DNA from: Ulota crispa
Taxonomy: Eukaryota; Streptophyta; Bryopsida; Orthotrichales; Orthotrichaceae
Reading direction: 5' to 3'
DNA: 64,000 nt
NCBI GenBank assembly: GCA_963920765.1
Contig: OY987246.1
Coordinates: 8,806,501-8,870,500 of the forward strand
Position numbers and translations under genes: made by a program. Below are positions 25,141 to 35,088 of the stretch, in pieces. Position 1 is the first letter of the stretch. Each line of letters starts with the position of its first letter. Below the pieces are notes generated by a model, which worked only from the letters and a program-made list of their open reading frames with translations, searched no databases and was not told the origin of the DNA.

Positions 25141-25630
25141 AAGATAGGAAATATCTGATGCACGTTTGTAAAAAACCAATTGAAAATGAGAAATGCAAGA
25201 TTTTAGCCAGTGAAGCCAAAACTCCTTCCCCAATGCTGCCCCTAATCATGAACAGCCACCGACAAAGAACCGTGGTTGAGATATAAGAACCCTCGGTCAT
25301 AGGCCAACCTACCCAAAACCGTGGTCATTTCTGCAGGATTTCTAAAAAAGGCATGACTCTGACACTGGCCCTGGTTATTATTGAGATCGCCGATCCACCC
25401 CTCCCCAAGGCAAGCCTTTCGTCTTCGCCATAGTTAAGCTGACTCTCTCGGGGAACATCTGTCTCGCCATCAAACCTCGTCCTGCCGGTACAACAATTCC
25501 AGAGCTCATGATTTCTCTATAGAAACTTCGATGTGGCTGAAAGGATTTTTTTACACTCGTGGTTTGTGCGCCGTATTGTTGCTGTTGCTGTTGCAGTTGG
25601 CGCGATCTACGAGGCCAAGGTTAACTTACT

Positions 25631-27059
25631 ATGAAACTGAGTAACTCGTCGGAGCTGTTGGCTGCGGAGCCTCTGTTGTCGAGCGCGAGCCCGCCATCTC
25701 GGAATTCGACCAAGTCCAGCGCATTCGTCACCACGCTGGACATGGCGGGGGCCATGTACTCGCCCATCCTCAAGGCCGCTGGCAAGGCCGAGCCCGCCGT
25801 GTCTCGCATCCACTGCATCCCCCTCTTGATGCTCCTGGTCTTCGTCATCCTCTGGGCTGCATCTTCAGGTACCAGATCCTTCCATTCAAAATCTCATGCA
25901 GGTCCTCTACTCTGCTCTGTTTAGGGTTTCGAACAATCGTTCCATTCAAATCTCATGCAGGTCCTCTACTGTTCTCTGTTTAGGGTTTCGAAAACTGAAA
26001 TGAGCTCTCGTCTTCCTTTTTCAACCGCAATGTATGCAGCAAGAGAGGGTTATATGAGAGAGCTTTGGTGCACACGTGCTGATTGATGCGTGTGTGTTTG
26101 TTTCCTTTGAATGGGATGAGTAGAAGAAAAAGTCTTGCATGATGTGAGAATGCCAATCTTCCCGTTCAAATCTCATGCAGGTCCTCTGTTTAGGGTTTCG
26201 AAAACTCAAATAAGCTCTCCTCTTCTTTTTCAACGCAAATGCAAGCAGCAAGAGAGGGTTATATGAGAGAGCTTTGGTACACAGGTGCTGATTGATGCGT
26301 GTGTGTTTGTTTCCTTTGAACGGGATGAGTAGAAGAAAAAGTCTTGCATGATGTGAGAATGCCAATCTTCCCGTTCAAATCTCATGCAGGTCCTTTACTT
26401 TGCTCTGTTTAGGGTTTCAAACTGAAATGAGCTCTCCTCTTTTTTAACCGCAATGCATGCAGCAAGAGAGGATTGTATGAGAGAGCTTTGGTGCACAGGT
26501 GCTGATTGATGCTTGTGTGTTTTGTGTTTTTTTTGAACCGGATGAGTAGAAGAAAAAGTCTTGCCTGATGTGAGAATGCCAACAATTTTAAACCAGTTGA
26601 GGCCATCTGAGTTGGAGCTGAAGCTAGTGTCTGCGAAGGAGATAAATCCTCAACTCGGTGGCAGGATAGTGCTACAGCAACATCAACATCAACAGCAGCA
26701 GCAACAGAAATCGTCTCTTTCTGCAGCAGCTGATGCTCTTGGACACAAGTCTCAGGACGGCACTCCTGCAAAAGCTTACTTGAGAGGCAATGCGAGACCT
26801 GACAATATAGGGTAAAGACCTAATCCATATAAATCCTTGATTTTCTTTGTTTGTAACCAGCACGACCAAGAAAATTTGTACTAAATTTTCTGTGAACTTC
26901 CTGTACCGGTTTTTGCAATTTTTGCAATTTTGGCAATGTTGTCAACGGTTAACGTTTTTGTTGGTTACGTGTATATTAGATAACTGATGGAGAGCTGGCA
27001 AGATTGATACAAGTATCACGCTTGGAGAGAATCCTTCGATGGAAGGAGTCGAAGTGTTG
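25631..27059 (+). CDS. Unidentified single-pass membrane protein (partial model)
   Basis: Exon 1 is 25631-25868, with an alternative donor at 25901; both leave phase 1. It codes MKLSNSSELLAAEPLLSSA..., a Ser/Ala-rich head, then RIHCIPLLMLLVFVILWAA, a membrane anchor at residues 59-77 as in type II Golgi proteins. Exon 2, 26550-26811, joins in frame through acceptor gatgagtag and contains LPDVRMPTILNQLRPSELE, a CAA/CAG run giving Q-rich QHQHQQQQQQK, and PAKAYLRGNARPDNI. After the gtaaag donor an exon near 26981-27059 reads ITDGELARLIQVSRLERILR to a stop, but its phase does not fit; acceptor 26992 (gatggag) fits phase but gives an unfamiliar tail. I do not recognise the family; a Golgi enzyme is only a guess. 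The region is richer in GC than its surroundings, as in the other real exons. Confidence 0.55.
25866..26580. repeat. Tandem copies of an exon-intron-exon junction
   Basis: Units of about 210 bp each contain ttcaaatctcatgcag|gtcct, tctgtttagggtttcga, gcaagagagggttatatgag, tgctgattgatgcgtgtg, and gggatgagtag|aagaaaaagt followed by gatgtgagaatgcca. The last unit runs into true exon 2. The copied segment therefore includes a donor, the intron, and an acceptor with the first bases of exon 2. Two internal fused segments, 26124-26180 and 26333-26389, are flanked by ag and gt, are each 57 bp and are open in the gene's frame. Confidence 0.85.
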
Positions 27060-27109
27060 ATGGTGATGTATCTACTCATAGTTCGCCACATCGGTGTTCA
27101 TGTTTATAG

Positions 27110-27785
27110 TTTAGGGTTATGAATTTTTTTAGCAAGTACTTTAGTTGACAAGATTCTTTGTGCAAGAACTGTTAGTACCATTCTTTGGAGGGATTATTTC
27201 ATCTTTCATTTTGTGTTGGAAATTATAGGTATGGTGTTGTTGTTAGTGATTGGAATAAGAACACAATAGTATGGTGTTTTTCAATATTCACCAAAACAAA
27301 ATTTGAACGATTCATAAATCTTTCTTGGTTTTCGCTCCTTGTAGAGTTGATTATGTATTCTATTAGTTCTTTGGATTTGGTTAGACTTTTAGCATGCTGA
27401 CCTGGGATCAGATTTTCTTTCTTTTTGGGGGTGATACAGCCTACAGGAGGATCAGTCTGACCCTTTCTTCAATATAAAATCCTACATAAAGGAACATGAG
27501 TGGACTTGGTGTAGGGTTTGTGATTGTGCTAACTACAATTTGCAACTTTGGACTTGGCCAATGTTGGTTAATGTACTCATCTATTGTGTGTTTGGTGAGA
27601 TCATGATATTCGTACGAATACAATAAATTGTAGGTAAATTGTAGGTCTTTCAAAAAATTGTTATGCTTACATAAGTTTATCAATAGTTAAGAATAAAAAA
27701 CCAAGTGTTATCAATAACAATACATGGTATTTCTACATATGGATGGTTGACTAATTGACGACCAAGCCTACAAAGTTTATTGATA
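27110..27785. repeat. Segmental duplication, copy 1 (partner at 40870-41590)
   Basis: About 650 bp nearly identical to 40870-41590, in the same orientation, from tttagggttatgaattttt to gaccaagcctacaaagttta tt. Small indels separate the copies. It lies just 3' of the unidentified membrane-protein gene. No ORF is conserved convincingly between the copies. Confidence 0.85.
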
Positions 27786-28131
27786 AGTATTCTATTAATA
27801 TGCTCTACACATAGTTAACTAGAGTTCACTGGAGTTTATTTTAGTAAAGGGATCCCATGGACCAATAGTAGAGGACTTTTACTTTCTATCTTTGATCTTC
27901 CCTTGTATATAGTAGGGAAACCCTACTTGGATTATTACACTTGTTACTTCTTCTCCTTGCATACTTTGTTATATCTCTATCGCTGTGTTTTCTTTGCAAC
28001 TTGCAGCTTAATCGGAATGCAAAAAGATGACTTTTTCTGCAGAGTCTTTTTGTACTCTCGGTATATGATTGGATTGTTCTTCGTCACATTTGCATGACCT
28101 CGCTACCTGATATTTGGCAACAGGTGTAGTG
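27786..28131. mobile_element. LTR-like fragment
   Basis: gataagtattctattaatat gctctacacatagttaactagag... ccctacttggattattacac ttg... ending ggcaaca. It matches the reverse strand of 38858-39222 over the first 180 bp. The TGTTGA start seen there is missing here. Probably a solo, truncated Copia-type LTR. Confidence 0.55.
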
Positions 28132-29869
28132 ACCCGTTGGTTTGGTCTATTTGATCTGGTGATAACAAAGTTCAAGCAAATTATGAGGAACAGCTCTTGT
28201 CAATCATTGACAGCCAATTGGAAAATGGGCTTCACTCAACACAAATTCGTTGTGCGGATGGATGACTAGGTTTGTAGAATAGGGAATGCAAAGGTACCAC
28301 GTTATGAAGTATGATTTGGGGATGTGTACAAGAAGGAGCTTTTGATTCGTTTTTTTTTGTTTGTTTTCTAGTATAGGCTGGTGTAGGCTGTATATCTTAC
28401 ATGTGCTTCCGGTGTACCGCAGCTTCAAGAAGTAGCTCTTGTGCGAAGAGGTTTTGTAAATTCCGTGACATTCGAGTAAACCTTCTTTCTGGCTCTGAAT
28501 CGAGGATCAAATCATGGATAGCAATAAGGATGAGGGTTTGCAGTGCATGAGAATCGCAAAAAACGCTTTGGAGTCGGGTGACAAAGTCCGTGCCTTGAAG
28601 TTTTTGAAGATGGCCAAACGCATATACCCAAATTGTCAAGTGGACGCTTTTCTGCGGGAGCTAGCAGAAGGAGAAGAGCCTACTGCAGCGAAAAAATCTG
28701 ACAGTGAAGTGGACTCTAAGAACCAGGCTGGCACTCAAGGTGGTGAAGGGAGGGCTACTGGCATGCCTCGAAGCAGATCAGGTAATTATGCAGCTGAGGC
28801 GAATGGAAATGAGGAAAAAAGTAGGAATGGAATTCCTCGGAGTAGGTCTACCGCTTCAGTCTCTGATGCTACACCAGAACAAGTTGAGACGGTTCGTAGG
28901 ATTCGAAAGACAAAAGATTATTACGAGATACTAGGCTTGTCGAAATCTTGCTCTGAGGGCGAAGTACGCAAGGCCTACCGAAAGCTCTCTTTGAAGGTTC
29001 ACCCTAACAAGAACAATGCATCAGGGGCTGAGGAGGCATTTAAGGCTGTCTCAAAGGCTTTCCAGGTTGCCTTATAACTCCAGTCTTCTGCCATCATGTT
29101 GCGTCTTGATCTTGTATGCTGTTTTGGGCATAATCTTTTTGGTGGTCATATAAATGGAGATTGTAGCTTATTGTGAACATTCTGCGCTGTGGATACGAAA
29201 AGTGTTGTTGTATTGAAGTCGTTGTCAGAGGTTTCTCATGCTTCACCAAGGTCTTCGTCCTCGTGTTCTCTCCTTTGTTTTGCGTTGGTTTGGAACAGGT
29301 TCTTAGTGATGCAGAGCTTCGAGACAAGTATGACAGAGATGGGCCTGAGGAAGATGTTCAGCAGGTTAGGCACAAACACACTGCGAGGCAGTATGGGAGT
29401 TCCAATGTTTATTATGAGGATGTTCGATGCGAATGACATATTCAACTCATTCTTCTTTGGCATGCAACAACCAAACGGTAACATCCGCAGAGCTCATTTC
29501 GTAATTAGGACTCAAACCCCTCAGTACACACATCGCGGAGAGGCTCACTCCATCAGCGTTTTTTCTGAATTAGGTATGGCAGTAGCCAAGGTGGCACTAT
29601 GTTTGTGCAGACCATATATTTTTAGGCTTCTAAAGTATTTTTCATCACAAAGTATTTAGGTGATGAGGGTTGTTGGGATGAAGAAATCTGGCTCCACATA
29701 TGAATTTAACAATTTCATATAAGGGACACAAAAAGTTTCTTCTCAACCAAGTTCCTACAACAAAGCATTATATTTTAATTGAAAGTAGCTACATAAACAC
29801 AAGAAACACAATGAATTTTGACAACATTTTAACTTAAACATACCCTAAGTTAAGAAAGTCACATTTTGG

Positions 29870-30009
29870 GTACAATAGAACTCCTTTTAAACTAATATAC
29901 TTGGGACATGAGTTACTAGTTCATATAGTGGCATGAGAAAGGGGTGGTAGTGTTATGACATGCCAAATATTAATTTAGGGGATATTAGTTTAGAGGAGTT
30001 CTATTGTAC
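29870..30009. mobile_element. 140-bp foldback MITE in the DnaJ intron
   Basis: Left gtacaatagaactcctttta aactaatatac; right reversed gtacaatagaactcctctaa actaatatcc. About 30-bp terminal inverted repeats. Confidence 0.85.
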
Positions 30010-30547
30010 AAAGCGCAAAAGATTCAAAATTTCAAAGTTAAATCTAAATGTATGGTAAACTTCTAAGCACCATACAACAACATGCAAAGTGAAATGACTT
30101 TGAAACACTTTACAATAAAAAACTTGTACAACAAAATCAAGCATTTAACAACACTATCCTCAAGACATAGAAATCAATAAGCAGTTAAACAAATCTTCTT
30201 AAGTTTTCAAAAATAAAATTGACCTCTTCAACACACTTTCACCAAGTTTTCTTTGGTTGCTCAACTTCAAAGCAAGAGAAAAAAAGACAAACCAATAAGC
30301 AACAAACCATATGATAATACAATTGGTGCCATATATTTTTGGAAGGTCATTAGTTGTCACCACATGGCGACTTAATCACAATTATTTTTTATATCACTAA
30401 ACTGACACTTGGCGACATAGCCCATATGGTGTCATGATTTTAGGTTGTCTACAAACTTCATCCACAAAATTTTTGGCGATAAAATTTTACAAATCTGTGT
30501 TAGTTCCTTAGGGCAAAGAGAACTTGGGTTTTCATAAACGAAATTTA

Positions 30548-31090
30548 GCTTTTTTTATTTTTTTATTTTTTTATTTTTTTATTTTTTTATTTTTTTTATT
30601 TTTTTATTTTTTTTATTTTTTTTATTTTTTTATTTTTTTATTTTTTTACTTTTTTGTTTTTTTGTTTTTTTGTTTTTTTGTTTTTTTGTTTTTTTGTTTT
30701 TTTGTTTTTTTGTTTTTTTATTTTTTTGTTTTTTTGTTTTTTTGTTTTTTTATTATTTTATTTTTTATTATTTTATTTTATTATTATTATTATTATTATT
30801 TTTTTATTTTTTTAATTTTCTGTTTTTTTGTTTTTTTGTTTTTTTGTTTTTTTGTTTTTTTGTTTTTTTATTTTTTTATTTTTTTATTTTTTTGTTTTTA
30901 TATTTTTATGTTTTTATGTTTTTATGTTTTTATGTTTTTTTATTTTTTTATTTTATTTATTTTATTTTATTTTTTTATTATTTATTATTTATTTTTTTAT
31001 TTTTATTTATTTATTTATTTTTGTTATTTTTATTATTTATTTTATTTTATTTTATTTTTTTATTTATTTTTATTATTATTTTTTTTTCAA
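30548..31090. repeat. T-rich octamer microsatellite, about 540 bp
   Basis: (TTTTTTTA)n changes to (TTTTTTTG)n, back to mixed A/G, then to TTTTTATG, TTTTATTT and TTATT units. The strand is almost pure T with a single purine every 4-8 bases. Phe/Leu/Tyr-only ORFs across it are artefacts. It lies in the last DnaJ intron. Confidence 0.95.
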
Positions 31091-31099
31091 GATTTCTAT

Positions 31100-33030
31100 A
31101 CAAGCTTCTACCTTAGAGACTTTGCTAATAGAATCTAAGTTACAAGCATAGCAAATATTGCTTGAGCATAAACCTCTTTCTAGAAGGTCAAATGACTAGT
31201 GATTGACTCCATGATCATATATCACCTCAAACTATCTAATTGGTTATTGAGAGGGACTCCTATAGAGTATACACCCTAAATGCCACTATGAACGGCAAGA
31301 CTCTACTTGACATATAAGTAGGTTCTAATACCTCTTATACTTTGGGCTAAAGGCACTGAATAGTAAGGTCCTAAAACTAACTCATCCTATATTATGGTAT
31401 GTAAAGTATACTTATATACTTTTCATACAACAATGACCATCTATTTGCATAAGACCTATTTAAGCATAAAAACTATCTATTGATAGTTAAATGCTTATAA
31501 ACATGAGGCTATATATACTTACACGTTTTATAGAAGCTCTTTAGAAGCTCTTTAGAATTTCTTTAAATTTTTCTTTTAGCATTCCTTTCTATAAAAACAC
31601 GCTTTTCAGTCTTTCACGCTAACAAGGCAAGGATAAACAAATATATTTAGTAATCCCGATCTGATCTCACCTTTTACTAATGGGCAGATGCAGATTGGTC
31701 ACAAGATCCGTATAAGCTGGCTCAGTAAATACTACTATGGTAAAGCCCTTGAGCTTTTTACAAGCTGACCAGTAATTAGGAAGGTTGCTTTAATGAGTAG
31801 CAGCTAATCTACTGCTAAGCAAGATTAAGCGGGGCTTTTTCAAAAAATTTGGGAGGCATAGCTTCTGGCCTACCACCAAGGCACCAACAGTCTAAACTTC
31901 TCGACCAGGACCTCTGGTTATGGCCTCTCTTCTTGGACCTTTGAGTAATTAGCTCTTTGGCTGTACATTGTTGCGGAGGCAAAGCTGATGTTTGCTCACC
32001 CCACAAGTCTCTGAGTGAATACTGTATACTCAGTGGTGCTAACTCTACAGCAACCAACCACTTGAGCTCGGAGCTATCTTTCACACAGTCATGGGCTCTT
32101 CACAGAATGCTTCACAGGTTCAATATTTGCTTAGGTTTGGAGTAGGAGTTTTGTGCTTTGCTAAATTTTCTCCTTGTGAAAGCAATAACACGCGTCTTAG
32201 GGCTGTAGACACCTCGTGCAACCTCTCTCAACTAACATTGGGTTGTTTGGTTGTTTGGGATGGGCACAGGTGAAGCCCTGGACCTCTTGGAGAAATTGGC
32301 AATTTTCTAGCTCTATTCTACTACTTTCCTAAACCTTTATAACTCTAGAAACTATGCTTTTTCTAGAGGGACAAATCTTGCTTGTAAACTTCAATATCTA
32401 TGCTGGTTTTTGCTTATTTGAGGACACATGCTTTTCAGCTATAAAAATGTTTTTTACAGTCTTCGGGACTACCCAGGAAACATTACTATATTGGAATTCC
32501 ATATGGTCGCTTTGTCATGACCAGGCCTGATTATACACGGGTTGGGCTAGTGACTCTGGTCCTTTTGAAAAAAGTTGTTTTTCTCAGAATTTTGATAGGC
32601 TTGATGTAGCACTATGACTGATGTACATTACTGCCTCAATGCCTCACGAGTCACGAGAGATGCCAAAAAATTCTTTTTGATTAAAAGGCAAACTTTTGAC
32701 CCTTTGTATTCTCCTAATGATACAAAGACTTGGACTCTGTGCAAGCAAGTTCTCGAAGTAGAATCAACCCTGTCATGGTGCTTGTATCCGAACACATCTA
32801 TTAACTTGAGTATAGAAAGATGCACACTCGCTCCAATATGACTATACTGCTCATAGATTGCTTTGGTATCTATACAAAAAACTCTCAAAAAATACTCCCT
32901 GAACTTTGACTAGATCAGCGTATAATAGCTCCAATAAGAATCTTTTCAGCTTTAGAAAGCGCCAAATTCAGCTTGGGAGGTACCAGAACAACGTTTTTTT
33001 TTCGCCAGGAAAAAAAACGCTGCACTCCAT
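31100..33030. other. Rest of the large DnaJ intron; possible retroelement relic
   Basis: No exon found. Around 31688 the plus strand reads WADADWSQDP, resembling the ADADW motif of Copia RNase H, but it is followed at once by stops and no other polyprotein block was found. A perfect little hairpin, cgttttttttcgccagg aaaaaaaacg, lies at 32992-33019. Confidence 0.3.
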
Positions 33031-33370
33031 TAACCTCCTTAGGCTGCTACAGCTTCTCTCAATTCTTATTCTGTTGATTGTCTCCCTGTTTCCATTCTCT
33101 CAACCAGTCTTGAACTTGATGTCAGTAGCTCCCTATCAGATTCAACGGAAGACTGCTGACCATGAGGTGCATTATTATGTCAAGTCTCACAACTTTTACA
33201 AAGAATACCCCCCAGGAAGTGCTGCCCGGCGTAAAGTGGTAGGGCAAGTGGAGAGTGAGTATAAAGACATACTTGTACAGAATTGTCGAATGGAGCTTGG
33301 TATGAGACGATGGGGTCAATCTTCGGAGACCCCTAATTGCGATAGATTTGAGCGTTTTCAGAGGTCCTGA

Positions 33371-34746
33371 TATGTACATGTATGTCCGCTTGCCTTTAGC
33401 AGCTAAAGAAACATTAGTCATGTTTGAGATTATTCTATATGGCACACCACGAAGTACTCTGTACTTCGTGGAATAAAGTCATACTCGTGGATCCACTTTT
33501 TCCCTTATGCTTATCTTAGCTGTTTTATTACCTGGCACTCATATGTCCATATTATTAGAAATCGCGATCTTATTGTTTTAGAGTAGTGGACATATCGCAG
33601 CCTACAATAGTCAGGCTAAGGGAGGCCCTGGTTAATTATAAACTACATCAGTTGGGAAGGGCCTTGGCCTACACTTCTTGACCTTGACCTGGAGGAAAAC
33701 ATCATGTACACAATCTTATTGGAAATCAAGATGATTGTGAGCAGTGTACATACCATGAGTAGAAATTTTCTTTTCAAATGTGGTTCTTTTGGCTGTTGAG
33801 TCTTTTCAGCAATTAATGATTCTTTATAGGTTTAGAGAACTTAACCATCTATTATGTCTGGTTGGTGCGATTGACGTGTTTAAGAAGTTATTAGTGTAAT
33901 TGACATTCTTTTATTTCTTGAATGCCGGTACGCATCAGTAAGGGATTGTAGATTAGGAGGATATCAATGGCATTTCAATCTTGGGGTATGAAGTCAGTTT
34001 TTGAAGAGCACGTAGCTTGTAGAAATCCACCAGTATTTTGATTTAGAAGGGCTTCCCTCTCTCTAATTCCTAATTCTTTGTTCAAATGTTTTGAGTTTCA
34101 TTTTAGGAAGATGTCTCTTGTATTTCTGCCTTCTTTGAGGGCTGGGCATCTCAGTTTGCATCAAGCCCCAAAGGTGACCTCTTAGGGACTTCCGTGCTCA
34201 GTCTGGTGGGTGGAAGCTTCACTTATCCCCATTTGCATGCACAGATTCCTTGTTAGTCATAACGTAATTATGAAAGAAGTCTATGAAACCAACATTGGCA
34301 TTTAGTTGAGTCCCACTAGAAACTCCTCTCTTGGCAGGAGGGTGTACTTCCCTCAAACTTCAAGTCTTTGTGGTTCTTTTCCCTCAAATCCAATAATTTC
34401 AAGTACCTTCAAACCAGAATCTTGCACCATTCAAAATCCTCAAATATTAAAATCCTGCTACTTTAGAACCTATAGTTTTGTTTATTTTCTCGAATTCCAT
34501 CGGTCCTTCGGTGTTCTAACAGTTGGCCTCCTTAGCATGTACCAAACAATATTTGCCATTGTTCCCCTTGCACATTGAGCAAATATTAAATTTAGCTAGT
34601 GTAATTACCACCTGAGTTTGTACAAAACCTGTCTCTTAATCACTCATAAATTCTCGAAGTCATTGCTAATTTTGTTCGAAGTGCTGCTCATACCTCTGTT
34701 TCGTCGTCCAGTTCCGCCATTCTTTGTAATGCAGTAAAAACATGAT
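33371..34746. other. Gap between the DnaJ and beta-propeller genes
   Basis: About 1.4 kb with no exon I can defend. The missing N-terminal exons of the gene at 35089 should lie here if it is complete. A short open stretch near 33530-33580 on the plus strand (VHIIRNRDLIVLE) is the only candidate and lacks a GT donor. Confidence 0.3.
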
Positions 34747-34999
34747 ATTCGTTAATTAAGGAAAAACACTTTCCCAAAACGGATTTTGGGATACTGAAAT
34801 TTTGTATTTGTGAGAATATTTTGGTGATTTAAAGTGAGTTTTTTGATAATTCCTTCAAGATATTTCATCAGTGATGTAAGGTCTTGAAGAAATCATCATA
34901 AAATTCACTCTTAATCACCTCAAAACTCTCAAAAATGAAAAATTCATAAAATGAAAAATTCATAAGTCCCAAAGTTGAGTTTTCCCAAATTAACGAATA
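34747..34999. mobile_element. MITE, ATTCGTTAATT family, copy 1
   Basis: Left gatattcgttaattaaggaaaaa; right reversed ccatattcgttaatttggga aaa. TA adjoins both ends, as expected for a Tc1/mariner-type target. It lies just upstream of the first recognised exon of the beta-propeller gene. Confidence 0.75.
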
Positions 35000-35088
35000 T
35001 GGCGTTTAAAGCAATATTTTCAAGTCCATATCGATACAAATTTCTTGGCATGACTGTAATGCTATACACTATTGCCAAATTGTTGCAG

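Larger units (their letters stand above)
16016..25560. other. Long gene-free stretch
   Basis: After the S1FA-like 3' region no coding exon could be supported until about 25.6 kb. The stretch holds TTAA-CCC MITEs, a long palindrome, a 23/46-bp satellite and a C-rich repeat array, each listed separately. Short ORFs here are AT-rich, lack any family motif and often coincide with repeats. Confidence 0.6.
28514..33370 (+). pseudogene. DnaJ (DNAJB12/B14-type) ER-membrane co-chaperone, probably inactive
   Basis: Exon 1 28514-29065 codes 184 residues: the N-terminal helix pair (QCMRIAKNALESGDKVRALK), a Ser/Arg linker with GMPRSRSG and GIPRSRST, and most of a J domain from residue 135 (KTKDYYEILGLS). 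Exon 2 from 29299 completes it (VLSDAELRDKYDRDGPEED). The last exon, from about 33038 or 33047, has the hydrophobic span LLSILILLIVSLFPFS then YYVKSHNFYKEYPPGSAARR and NCRMELGMRRWGQSSETPNC, the DUF1977 tail of the family. Two faults are visible. The HPD loop reads VHPNKN (Asp165 to Asn), and exon 2 changes frame near 29421, where ...SNVYYED is followed one frame over by FDANDIFNSFFFG. The exon 2 to 3 junction phase is unresolved; the intron is about 3.4 kb and repeat-filled. Family members anchor in the ER membrane and recruit Hsp70 for degradation. A sequencing error could explain the frame change but not, by itself, the HPN. Confidence 0.82.

Noticed and set aside
30524-31151. Long ORFs made of Phe, Leu, Tyr, Val
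   Set aside because: They translate the T-rich microsatellite; no start context, domain or codon bias.
31684-31720. Copia RNase H (ADADW-like) motif
   Set aside because: Only about ten residues match, stops follow directly, and no integrase or reverse transcriptase block is nearby; kept only as a low-confidence note.
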